A DNA stretch of 64,000 nucleotides from Scybalousia_A sp964639765 (lineage in GTDB: Bacteria > Bacteroidota > Bacteroidia > Bacteroidales > P3), in assembly GCA_964639765.1 (NCBI GenBank), contig CAZXEN010000006.1, positions 14,746 through 78,745 of the forward strand, in the 5' to 3' direction. The number at the start of each line of letters is the position of its first letter. Within the stretch, counting starts at the first letter, position 1. The notes under the pieces are model-generated. The model saw only the letters and a program-made list of their open reading frames with translations, was not told the DNA's origin and made no database searches. Below, one piece after another: positions 26,693-33,861 of the stretch. Position numbers and translations under genes: made by a program.

Positions 26693-27832
26693 CTATAAAT
26701 TTTGTCCAGAACTATTGATTGCATTAAGCTTCCTGACATCTATAATCTCTTTATATTTATTATATACAGATAATAAATAATGTATTTCTCTAACTCTTTG
26801 GTAATGGATGTACTTTGTTATACTGTTTCTTATATATATAATAAGACATAACATTAATATGGGACATAATATAGTTAGATGATTTTGGATAAATATTGTT
26901 AAATCATAATTATTTTTTTTTAGATCTGTAGATGTTATAAATAAGAGGAATAAAAAGGATATTATAGTTATAAATATTAGAGAACTTGTTATGTGATAAG
27001 TAGAGGACGACATTCTTATCTGGGATTCATTTTTATTGATTACTGGGTAAGCTTCTGGTGCAAATAGTTGTATATCCAACTTTATTTTATTTATTTTATT
27101 TTTAGTTCTACTTCCATCTGCCTTCCATTCTATATCTGTCATTAAATAATCCTCATGTCTCCTTCTCAAAAATTTTCTATAACATTCGTATGGAAATTCG
27201 CTATATTTAGGAGAAGAACAACCTAATTTTGTTTGACTCTTTAGAACGCAGTAATAATAAATAAGTTTTTTTTCATCTTCTTGTAAATCATCTTGGATGA
27301 ATTTAAAATTATTATCAAAACTTTCTTTATAAAACTCTAATATGTCTCGCTTTTTTGTTACGGAAATATCTCTGCCAAAAATTAAACTATCTATTGTAGT
27401 GATTAAGGAAGTACCCGATCTTTCTTTCGTTCTGTCATATATTTCATATTCTTGCAAAAGAAATAATTCTTCTAAAACCAAATCTTTGATTTTCTCTCCA
27501 TTATTAAGCCTTTCAACAGTAACTTTAATTATATTATTTTTTGTTTGTCTCTCTACACATTTTTTATCTGGAACTTTTATGTCTGAACGGTAAAAAATGT
27601 GCCCAATTACATAAGAAAGAATAAGAAGAATTATTAATAAAAACCACCATAAAGTATTTGTATTTTCTAAATTAATATAATAATTATTGTTTAAACTACT
27701 AAAAACTATTGGTATAATTAAACTAATTATTATAGTAATAATAAATAGAAATCCTGGAATAAGGGCTCCTATTATATCGACCATCCATTCATTTAAAAGT
27801 TTCGTGCCAAATTTGTAATTATTGTTTTCCAT
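26693..27832 (-). CDS. Four-TM membrane protein of the Ubl-conjugation island
   Basis: This 379-residue protein is not recognised. Two hydrophobic segments lie at the N-terminus (about 17-45 and 58-77). A charged cytosolic-type domain of about 200 residues follows, then two more segments near residues 278-298 and 308-330 and a short tail. Its start overlaps the end of the preceding zinc-protein gene by 14 bases, so translation is probably coupled. It could be an effector or a membrane target of the Ubl pathway. Confidence 0.7.
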   Translation of the reverse strand: MENNNYKFGTKLLNEWMVDIIGALIPGFLFIITIIISLIIPIVFSSLNNNYYINLENTNTLWWFLLIILLILSYVIGHIFYRSDIKVPDKKCVERQTKNNIIKVTVERLNNGEKIKDLVLEELFLLQEYEIYDRTKERSGTSLITTIDSLIFGRDISVTKKRDILEFYKESFDNNFKFIQDDLQEDEKKLIYYYCVLKSQTKLGCSSPKYSEFPYECYRKFLRRRHEDYLMTDIEWKADGSRTKNKINKIKLDIQLFAPEAYPVINKNESQIRMSSSTYHITSSLIFITIISFLFLLFITSTDLKKNNYDLTIFIQNHLTILCPILMLCLIIYIRNSITKYIHYQRVREIHYLLSVYNKYKEIIDVRKLNAINSSGQNL

Positions 27833-28100
27833 ATACTTTTCTCATTCTCCCACATTTTGTACAAAACAGCTCTTTTGTATTTATAGAAAATCTTTTTCCG
27901 CAACGAGTACAATATCGAGACTCATTACTTTTAATCCTAATCGTTCTATGATTCAATAACGATAATATTTCGTCTTTAAATATACAGTTTACATTATCAC
28001 ATGTCTTACCAATTGTTAATTGTTGATTCAAAGATTCTTCCTTAGATCTAAAACAGATAGGGCATCGTTGAGGTCCTTTCAATTCTTTAGGTGGTCTCAT
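27819..28100 (-). CDS. Small double zinc-binding protein (treble-clef-like plus zinc ribbon)
   Basis: This 93-residue protein has two possible zinc sites. The first is C13-x2-C16-x17-C34-x4-C39, the same spacing as in the neighbouring 74-residue protein. The second, near the C-terminus, is a classic ribbon with C64-x2-C67 and C80-x2-C83. No enzyme motif is seen. Its gene overlaps both neighbours by 14 bases. Within a Ubl E1/E2/JAB operon a RING-like or adaptor role is possible, but this is inference. Confidence 0.65.
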   Translation of the reverse strand: MRPPKELKGPQRCPICFRSKEESLNQQLTIGKTCDNVNCIFKDEILSLLNHRTIRIKSNESRYCTRCGKRFSINTKELFCTKCGRMRKVYGKQ

Positions 28101-28311
28101 TTATTTGCTTTATTTTTATTTTAGGCTTAATTTCCCTTACTGTAAAAGGGTGTTCGCGCTTATAATTAATGGCCTCCGTTATTGCTTCTTTAAAAGGGCA
28201 ATCGTTATGACCGCAACAAGACATATCCTTTACTTGTCTATTTATTGCTTCTTCACGAGAAGTCATACAAATAGGACATCGTTGCTGTTGATTTTCAGAT
28301 ACTATTTCCAT
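28087..28311 (-). CDS. Small Cys-rich zinc-binding protein
   Basis: This 74-residue protein has cysteines at 12, 15, 32, 33 and 38 (CPIC ... SCCGHNDC), giving C-x2-C-x17-C-x4-C, identical to the first site of the next gene's product. Both share the words RCPIC and S[RK]EE[AS][IL]N[RQ]Q. The two genes are therefore tandem paralogs. The C-terminus is basic and has no second site. Its gene overlaps the JAB gene by 10 bases. Confidence 0.65.
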   Translation of the reverse strand: MEIVSENQQQRCPICMTSREEAINRQVKDMSCCGHNDCPFKEAITEAINYKREHPFTVREIKPKIKIKQINETT

Positions 28312-29246
28312 TGTATTTTAAAAATAATAAATATCAATATTATTATATCTAAGCAAGAATTAACAAAAAGCATTATTCCGATAAGCTGAAGTTTTTTTTT
28401 ATTTGAAATTTTAAATTGATTCTTCTTTGAATCTTTTTTCTCTTCACATTCTTTCCCTTCAGAAGAAGATGTTGTATTATCATTTATCTCTGCAGGTACT
28501 TCTATTTCCGTTGGCGATGAAGTATTTTCTTTTTGTCCTTGAATATTTTTTATACTTACTCTACTAATATTTTCTTCCCTTTCATTACTTTTCTCAACTT
28601 TTTTATACAAATGTTTATAATCTAGTTTCCCTTTTTTAATGCTTTCATCTAAATCAAATATATATACATCCTCATGCTCTGTTTTGTTATTATGGACTTT
28701 AAAACCCATAACTTCTTTGTTTACATTATCAACAACAATACCTTCTTGATGTTTTGCATTAAAACTAGATTCAATCATTGAATAGTCTGTTGGAGAATAA
28801 AAAGTTCCATACGTTGGGTGAGAATGTATCCAAACTATAATTAGCATTTTATTTTTAATACAGAAATTATTAAATGACATAACGTCTTCTTTTGATATTT
28901 CACAAGTTACAGGGGTTGTTTTACCTTTCGCTGCAAGAAAGTTAGTTCCAACAATAATCTTTTTCGAAGGGTCTTTTACATTATGTAAGTAATAGCCGAC
29001 AATAACACCTGTTGCTTCGTGTCTATAGTTTCTGTATTTTTCGTTTGCAAATTGTATAAAGGCATCATAAGCCTTCTTTTCTATAAAACATTGAAAATTT
29101 TCTTTGACTTCCCCATCAAATACTTTCACAATATTTTTTAATAAATCCTTATTTGGACTCTTGTCTTCTTCTGAAGAATATAAATCTGAAATAGACTGCT
29201 CACTCAAAGGAATTGATTCTACTTCTGTAATTTTTGTTATTTTCAT
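28302..29246 (-). CDS. JAB/MPN (JAMM) metallopeptidase with C-terminal membrane anchor
   Basis: This 314-residue protein has the JAMM zinc site: Glu77 in RHEATGVIVGYY and the H141-S-H143 ... S151-x2-D154 array in HSHPTYGTFYSPTD. JAMM enzymes cleave ubiquitin-like proteins from precursors or conjugates. After the peptidase domain (about 50-205) comes a charged linker with many Ser, Glu and Lys. A hydrophobic helix follows near residues 287-312, so the catalytic domain should be tethered to the membrane. It sits 2 bases after the E1-like gene. Confidence 0.88.
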   Translation of the reverse strand: MKITKITEVESIPLSEQSISDLYSSEEDKSPNKDLLKNIVKVFDGEVKENFQCFIEKKAYDAFIQFANEKYRNYRHEATGVIVGYYLHNVKDPSKKIIVGTNFLAAKGKTTPVTCEISKEDVMSFNNFCIKNKMLIIVWIHSHPTYGTFYSPTDYSMIESSFNAKHQEGIVVDNVNKEVMGFKVHNNKTEHEDVYIFDLDESIKKGKLDYKHLYKKVEKSNEREENISRVSIKNIQGQKENTSSPTEIEVPAEINDNTTSSSEGKECEEKKDSKKNQFKISNKKKLQLIGIMLFVNSCLDIIILIFIIFKIQWK

Positions 29247-29248
29247 TG

Positions 29249-30514
29249 CTATATCGTTTTTATGTACACAAATTCATCTTTAAATTCAGAATTATCGCTT
29301 TTTTTAAAAGTGCATTTTAGTATATCATTATTAGGTATTCCTATGTCATTTATAGGCTTTTTTAAATATGGTTTATTTTCGACGTTAGAGAAATTTATTT
29401 TAGCAGGTATTTCATAAAAATTATTAGCATGAAACATCTTATGTTCATAGTCCTCTACCTTATTTCTACACTCTTCACACCATTGTTCTTCATTGTAGAG
29501 TTCAGAAAAAAACTTATTATATTTTATCTCTTTACCACAATTAAGACAATGTCCTGAAAATATGAAGCGATCTGTTATTTGTATTTCATATAGTTTCACC
29601 TCGTATTTACTCTCTATTGCATCTTTTATATCAAATAGAGTCCCACCTTTTTTAACAGATACTTGCATTTCTACAATAGGTTCATCGTGTATTTTGCACT
29701 CCATATTTCTTCTAAAGCTGAAGAGTATCGTCTCATAGGTCAAACCCGAATAAACTAACATTTTATTTCTAATGTTATCTTCTCCTGATAAGAACTTTAT
29801 TAATTCTGTGGATATAAAGGCTCCTGCCATCGCCGAGGATACTTGTATTGTAGGAATTTTTGAAAGATTCTGATCTTTTTCCTTCATGCCAGAGCAACTA
29901 TTCCTTTTTTCCGTAAATGTTCCAACTCCTATTTGTTCTCTTAAACAGACTTGAAATTTTTCTAAGAACCTTGGGAAATATCCATCTGAAGTTGGTAATT
30001 TATCTATAATTTTTCCATCCCTTTCTTGCATTTTACCACAAGGTGCAAAAAAGGTTATATTCACGAGATATTTGTCAAAACCCATTTCAAAAAAAGGAGT
30101 TTTTGTCCTTACGCACCAGTCATTAATAAAGGCTCTACATTTCATAGTATCAACACAGGATATAACTACATCGTGTTCTATAAACAGACCTTTCCCGAAA
30201 TCTTTCATAAAGTTACCATGTAATCCTACTATATTGGGGCTATCGTGTAATGCCAATTCTCTCAATCTTTCTGCTGCAACTATAGACTTGGATTTACCGA
30301 TATCTTCTTTACGAAATAATGTAGTTCTACTAAGATTTGAATCTTCCACAGTATCAAAATCTATAATTGTAAAGTTACCAAAACCCATCAAAAGTAAATT
30401 CTTCAAAACTTCATTACCTCCTGCACCAACTCCTATTACCAAGATTCTTAATTTTTTTATCATCTGTGAAGTTTCAGGTGATATCATCAAATTCTGTCTA
30501 TCAAAATTTCCCAT
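29249..30514 (-). CDS. E1-like / ThiF-family adenylating enzyme with zinc knuckle
   Basis: This 421-residue protein has the E1/ThiF nucleotide-binding core: IGVGAGGNEVLKNL (residues 27-40), IIDFDTVEDSNLSRTTLF (50-67), and DIGKSKS (71-77). The catalytic-cysteine candidate is Cys207 in NSCSGM, placed as in MoeB/ThiF relatives before a helix ending ELIKFLSG. A two-CxxC zinc site follows (C323/C326 and C346/C349). Such enzymes adenylate the Gly-Gly end of a Ubl and pass it to an E2. It lies between the E2-like and JAB genes. Confidence 0.88.
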   Translation of the reverse strand: MGNFDRQNLMISPETSQMIKKLRILVIGVGAGGNEVLKNLLLMGFGNFTIIDFDTVEDSNLSRTTLFRKEDIGKSKSIVAAERLRELALHDSPNIVGLHGNFMKDFGKGLFIEHDVVISCVDTMKCRAFINDWCVRTKTPFFEMGFDKYLVNITFFAPCGKMQERDGKIIDKLPTSDGYFPRFLEKFQVCLREQIGVGTFTEKRNSCSGMKEKDQNLSKIPTIQVSSAMAGAFISTELIKFLSGEDNIRNKMLVYSGLTYETILFSFRRNMECKIHDEPIVEMQVSVKKGGTLFDIKDAIESKYEVKLYEIQITDRFIFSGHCLNCGKEIKYNKFFSELYNEEQWCEECRNKVEDYEHKMFHANNFYEIPAKINFSNVENKPYLKKPINDIGIPNNDILKCTFKKSDNSEFKDEFVYIKTI

Positions 30515-30525
30515 AATACTATTTT

Positions 30526-31191
30526 TTAAAGTTCTCTAATTTTCATTCCAGATGTAATTTCCTTTATTTTCATAGAGGATTCATCCAATGGCTTTATTTT
30601 CATAGAGGATTTATCCAGTAAATTAAATGGCCACCTTATTTCATTATTCGGTTTCATATTCCTTTCCTCCACCCAATAATCATATGCATCCCCATTTAAA
30701 TGTACTGTCTCATTAATGTTCATCTCGGCCTTATCTTGATTGAGAAGTGATGCCATAGATAGTACAAAATACCATATTCCTAACCCCTTGGATGCTTCCC
30801 ACTCAGATCCAATACATACCCAAGCTTTTGACACATGACTATTATAAGGAATATATCCGTCAGGAAATTCTCCATTGTCTATTGCAAAAAAGTATTGTCC
30901 AATTGCTCCATTGTGAAGAAGTATATTTTCATTTATTACAAAATAAAAAGAATACTCCCAATTCTCGACTACTTGCCTTGGTCCAACATACATAATAGGA
31001 TATTTATATGTAACTTTAAATTTCTCTGGATAACGCTCGCCACTGTTGGGATTAACCAAAATTGACTTCCACGAGCTACCATATCTTTCTTGATATGAAA
31101 TCCCTATATAGTTTTTTGCGGTAAGATCTTTTGCTAATTTTTGTAAAAGACCGAATTCGTTCTCTAATCTTATCTCGTATGTATCGCTCAT
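30526..31191 (-). CDS. E2-like (UBC-fold) conjugating protein
   Basis: This 221-residue protein fits a divergent ubiquitin-conjugating fold. After beta-strands (residues 55-105) comes NSHVSKAWVCIGSEW (117-131), which parallels the HPN...ICLG..W active-site region of E2 proteins, making Cys126 the likely catalytic residue. Helices follow (GLGIWYFVLSMASLL, GDAYDYWVEE). The C-terminus carries a duplicated nine-residue unit LD[KE]SSMKIK. The identification also relies on the E1, Ubl and JAB neighbours; sequence similarity alone is weak. Confidence 0.7.
   Translation of the reverse strand: MSDTYEIRLENEFGLLQKLAKDLTAKNYIGISYQERYGSSWKSILVNPNSGERYPEKFKVTYKYPIMYVGPRQVVENWEYSFYFVINENILLHNGAIGQYFFAIDNGEFPDGYIPYNSHVSKAWVCIGSEWEASKGLGIWYFVLSMASLLNQDKAEMNINETVHLNGDAYDYWVEERNMKPNNEIRWPFNLLDKSSMKIKPLDESSMKIKEITSGMKIREL
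30563..30622. repeat. Tandem 30-bp repeat in the E2-like gene tail
   Basis: The unit reading TTTATTTTCATAGAGGAT plus the following bases occurs twice in direct order with one or two differences. It encodes the duplicated LD[KE]SSMKIK unit of the E2-like protein. Such short in-frame repeats can vary in copy number. Confidence 0.6.
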
Positions 31192-31254
31192 ATTTATTTC
31201 ATTTTAAATGCTATAGAAATGCATTAGACACATTTCTATAGCATTGGTTATTCA

Positions 31255-31539
31255 TTATAATGTGGCACCTCCACCTACATGTATTAACGTTATAGTATCG
31301 CCATCAGAAAAGCCAGCCTCTGCGATTGACATTTGCCTGTCATTTTCTTGAATCTTTACATTATTTTTATCAACTAGCGACCATACCTGAGAAGTTCCAT
31401 CTGGTGCAAGAGGAGCAGAAGGTATCATTCCTGCAGATACTAAACTATCTACAAAATCCTGTATTGACATGTTCAATTCTACATCTCCAATTTCATAGAG
31501 TTTCCCTGTGTAAACATCTTTTGCTTTTAATGTTGCCAT
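31255..31539 (-). CDS. Ubiquitin-like beta-grasp protein with C-terminal GGG-ATL
   Basis: This 94-residue protein has the order of a single ubiquitin-like fold: two N-terminal strands (LKAKDVYTGKLYEIGDVELN), a helix (SIQDFVDSLVSAG), a WSLVDKNNVKI strand pair and a final strand DTITLIHV. It ends with Gly89-Gly90-Gly91 followed by Ala-Thr-Leu. The tail after the glycines would have to be removed, presumably by the JAB enzyme, before activation by the E1. It is the intact member of the three Ubl frames. Confidence 0.8.
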   Translation of the reverse strand: MATLKAKDVYTGKLYEIGDVELNMSIQDFVDSLVSAGMIPSAPLAPDGTSQVWSLVDKNNVKIQENDRQMSIAEAGFSDGDTITLIHVGGGATL

Positions 31540-31559
31540 AATTTACTGTTTTTAAAATT

Positions 31560-31652
31560 TGTTGTTAAATAATTTATTAATGATATAGTATCGCCACCAG
31601 AAAAGCCGGCCTCTGATAGTGACCTATGTCTGTCATTCTCCAGAACTCTTAT
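31560..31652 (-). pseudogene. Out-of-frame remnant of the last Ubl strand of the tandem-Ubl gene
   Basis: In another frame this stretch encodes IRVLENDRHRSLSEAGF and then SGGDTISLIN, clearly matching the end of the intact 94-residue Ubl (VKIQENDRQMSIAEAGF, then SDGDTITLIH). A 2-base length difference near 31650 places it out of frame with the upstream gene. It also lacks the terminal glycines, ending in unrelated residues. Confidence 0.6.
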
Positions 31653-32299
31653 ATTATATTCTTATCCACTATTGTCCACTCTACTCCAAGAGGAGCAGGA
31701 GGTATCATTCCTGCAGATACTAAACTATCTACAATATCTCGTATTGATATGTCTAAATCTACATTTTCAATTTCATATATCTTCCCTGTGTAAACATCTT
31801 TTGCTTTTAATGTTACCAAATTAATACCTTCCCCCAATCCACCACATAAGTTATTAGGAAAAGTCCTTTGTGCTTCTACTATTTCTATTGTATCGCTATG
31901 TTGAAATCCCAGATCTAATAAAGAAGCATAACCATTTGGATTCAATTCAATTCCATTCTTACAGATGGTATGTTTCTTTGAATTTAAAATCCATCTTTCT
32001 TTTGAAAGGTTAAACGTTCTTATAATTCTCCCATTATCACCATATATAGTTATATATTCTGCGGATGTTTCAATAAATATCCGTATTATATCTCCTATTA
32101 AAATTTCAAAAGATGGATTATTTTTATAATTTTCCATTAATTTTTGCTTGTTTTGAATACGATCTATAAATAAAGCATTTCCCCCTTCAAGTGTTATCTC
32201 AAAAAATCTTATGTTATTCTCTATCGTGAGATAAATAGAAACTCTAGTATTATAATCTATTTGACTTTTTCTATCTGTTATTACATTGCCATTACACAT
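31649..32299 (-). CDS. Tandem ubiquitin-like protein, C-terminally truncated by frameshift
   Basis: This 216-residue protein seems to hold at least two beta-grasp units. Residues about 10-145 end in a Ubl-like segment (WILNSKKHTICKNGIELN, LLDLGFQHSDTIEIVE) and a CGGLGEG linker. Residues from about 162 (VTLKAKDVYTGKIYEI) repeat the downstream 94-residue Ubl closely, then stop after TIVDKNII. The rest of that domain continues out of frame in 31560-31652. The last domain is thus a partial, probably recent duplicate of the neighbouring gene. Confidence 0.6.
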   Translation of the reverse strand: MCNGNVITDRKSQIDYNTRVSIYLTIENNIRFFEITLEGGNALFIDRIQNKQKLMENYKNNPSFEILIGDIIRIFIETSAEYITIYGDNGRIIRTFNLSKERWILNSKKHTICKNGIELNPNGYASLLDLGFQHSDTIEIVEAQRTFPNNLCGGLGEGINLVTLKAKDVYTGKIYEIENVDLDISIRDIVDSLVSAGMIPPAPLGVEWTIVDKNII

Positions 32300-32300
32300 A

Positions 32301-32534
32301 TTATTTGAATATTGTCAACCTCCACATTAATGTTTTCTTTGTATGTAACATAATTATCATTGCTAATATCATAACTGAATGTAGAATTACCTCTTTGATC
32401 CAAAAAGTTATTATCTTTTTCTCGGCGCAAACATTTTTTGTTTGATATAACGTATCAATCACACCTTTTATAGTCGTATTTCCCAATGCAATATTTTGCA
32501 AATCGTACTCTATCCCTTTATATCTTACAATCAT
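32301..32534 (-). CDS. Ubl-like small protein with probable frame disruption
   Basis: This 77-residue frame begins as a Ubl (MIVRYKGIEYDLQNIALG, helix IKGVIDTLYQ). After residue 40 it becomes atypical and hydrophobic. A shift to the -1 frame at the AAA-AAG codons would instead give KDNNFLDQRGN, SYDISNDNYVTYKENINVEV and DNIQIICVMAM, which reads as a normal Ubl second half and stops just inside the start of the next gene. It may be a sequencing error in the A run, a mutation, or programmed frameshifting. Confidence 0.5.
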   Translation of the reverse strand: MIVRYKGIEYDLQNIALGNTTIKGVIDTLYQTKNVCAEKKIITFWIKEVILHSVMILAMIIMLHTKKTLMWRLTIFK

Positions 32535-32550
32535 TTTACATTTGTATTTA

Positions 32551-33429
32551 TTAATTATTAATCACTTTTATTCGTATATTTTTTGATACTCTGCTAATTT
32601 TCAAAGGAGGTTTCCCTAATGACATTATCTTATTATATTCTCCTGAATTTATCCAGTTGAGGAGTTCCGCAGCACGCATAACAGAGAATGGATGTGAAGC
32701 ATTGGAAATTGAAACGAATTTTGCAAGTTTGTTCATCGTGCTATCATCAAGAAGTTTAAAATCTTCCGCCTGTTTTAAGAATGTGCGATAATCCATATTA
32801 TTATACTCTTTTATAGGGAGCCCCGACATTTTCATAAAAGCGCGGACTGCTACATCTTTGTCTTGACAGGCCAAAAGACCGGCTCGGTCTGCAGTAAATT
32901 CACTCATCCTATCCCAATAATAAAGTGCATATTGTACAGGAGCAGCTACAACGCTTCCTCCTGGTACTGCATCAATAACATAATTGATAACGCTTGCCAT
33001 CATGTGATATAACATATGATTACTTTTTATATGTCCACATTCATGTCCTACAATAAACATTATTTCCTCTTCATCACACAGGTCTATCAATCCTGAGTTT
33101 AATATGACAATCGGTTTTTCTGCTCCAACAGTACAAGCATTTATATTATAGCCCCAAGTTACATATAAATCTGGAATAAAGCCCAAATCCAATATCTTTG
33201 ATGCATACTCCAAGTATTCATATATCATAGGATGATTACTTTTAGTAACTTTCAAACTATTTCCCGTGCTTTGAATAGTGTATAATCTCTCTATCATATG
33301 TTTGGATATAAACTTTCCCAACGCCCCTATCCCTGGAGTCTTTTCCAAAGTATATAATGCTTTCTTGTCAAAAGGATGCTCGTATTCTTCATGTTTTAAC
33401 CCTGTTAATATTTTCTTATTTCTTTGCAT
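32551..33429 (-). CDS. M48 family metallopeptidase
   Basis: This 292-residue zinc peptidase has HECGH in IVGHECGHIKSNH, with the third ligand Glu in MSEFTADRAGLLAC, both as in M48 (HtpX/Oma1-like) enzymes. No clear multi-pass membrane region is present apart from a mild hydrophobic stretch (MASVINYVIDAVPGG and after). An in-frame start at 33546 is possible, but it would overlap a palindromic operator and a promoter-like box, and the family usually starts near LTGLKHEEYEHPFD, so I use the ATG at 33429. It heads the Ubl operon. Confidence 0.85.
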   Translation of the reverse strand: MQRNKKILTGLKHEEYEHPFDKKALYTLEKTPGIGALGKFISKHMIERLYTIQSTGNSLKVTKSNHPMIYEYLEYASKILDLGFIPDLYVTWGYNINACTVGAEKPIVILNSGLIDLCDEEEIMFIVGHECGHIKSNHMLYHMMASVINYVIDAVPGGSVVAAPVQYALYYWDRMSEFTADRAGLLACQDKDVAVRAFMKMSGLPIKEYNNMDYRTFLKQAEDFKLLDDSTMNKLAKFVSISNASHPFSVMRAAELLNWINSGEYNKIMSLGKPPLKISRVSKNIRIKVINN

Positions 33430-33468
33430 AAAAACGTTGTTTTTTGTTAGGCAGAATAAATTTTTTTG

Positions 33469-33476
33469 CAAATTTC
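33469..33476 (-). promoter_or_regulatory. Probable -7 promoter element of the M48-Ubl operon
   Basis: The minus strand reads GAAATTTG followed by C, one mismatch from TAnnTTTG. It lies 40 bases before the M48 ATG and just downstream of the double palindrome. Confidence 0.45.
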
Positions 33477-33504
33477 CGAATAAAGTTTTAAAAGCGAGAT
33501 ATGA

Positions 33505-33550
33505 TTTATTGGTAACATTTACCAAGTTTTTGGCAATATTTACCAATAAA
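33505..33550. promoter_or_regulatory. Double palindromic operator upstream of the M48-Ubl operon
   Basis: The stretch contains TTGGTAA-cat-TTACCAA (33509-33525, perfect) followed by TTGGCAA-ta-TTTACCAA (33530-33546, nearly perfect). That is four half-sites of a TTGGTAA word. The outer TTTATTGGTAA and TTACCAATAAA also match. It lies between the XRE gene and the M48 start, the expected place for a repressor site. Confidence 0.65.
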
Positions 33551-33557
33551 ATTTCTC

Positions 33558-33797
33558 TTATTTACTCTTTTCTTTTTCGAATTCTTTGGAAAGGTCTGTG
33601 AAAAAATTATACTCTAAGGCCTTGGATATTCTTTTCAGCAAGAGAATATCCATATTTTCTTTCTTTAAAATGCGGTAGGTGTTAGATAATTCGCTACCTA
33701 TTTCGCCAGACAAATATCTAATATCCTTATCGTTTTGTTTCATTACCTCTTTGATTCTGTTACCTATATGCAGCATAACAAACATTTTTAGTTTCAT
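33558..33797 (-). CDS. XRE-type helix-turn-helix regulator
   Basis: This 79-residue protein has a single HTH domain with the XRE layout: IGNRIKEVMKQND, then IRYLSGEIGSELSNTYRIL as the recognition region, then LLLKRISKALEYNFFTDLS. It is the first gene before the M48-Ubl operon, in the same direction, and ends 8 bases from the double palindrome. It is the likely regulator of the island. The start could be the ATG at 33797 or the internal Met at 33776. Confidence 0.75.
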   Translation of the reverse strand: MKLKMFVMLHIGNRIKEVMKQNDKDIRYLSGEIGSELSNTYRILKKENMDILLLKRISKALEYNFFTDLSKEFEKEKSK

Positions 33798-33861
33798 AGG
33801 TGGCTCCTTGCCTATGTAGTTAGCAATTAAAAACGTGGAACCGTATTTTTTTTACATATCC

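Noticed and set aside
25669..33797. Type VII secretion cluster (YukD-like Ubl plus WXG-like protein)
   Set aside because: There is no EssC/EccC-type FtsK ATPase and no WxG motif, whereas E1, E2 and JAB are all present.
25669..33797. PRTRC-type plasmid cassette
   Set aside because: ThiF and JAB members are shared, but the ParB-like and other PRTRC proteins are missing and an E2-like protein is present.
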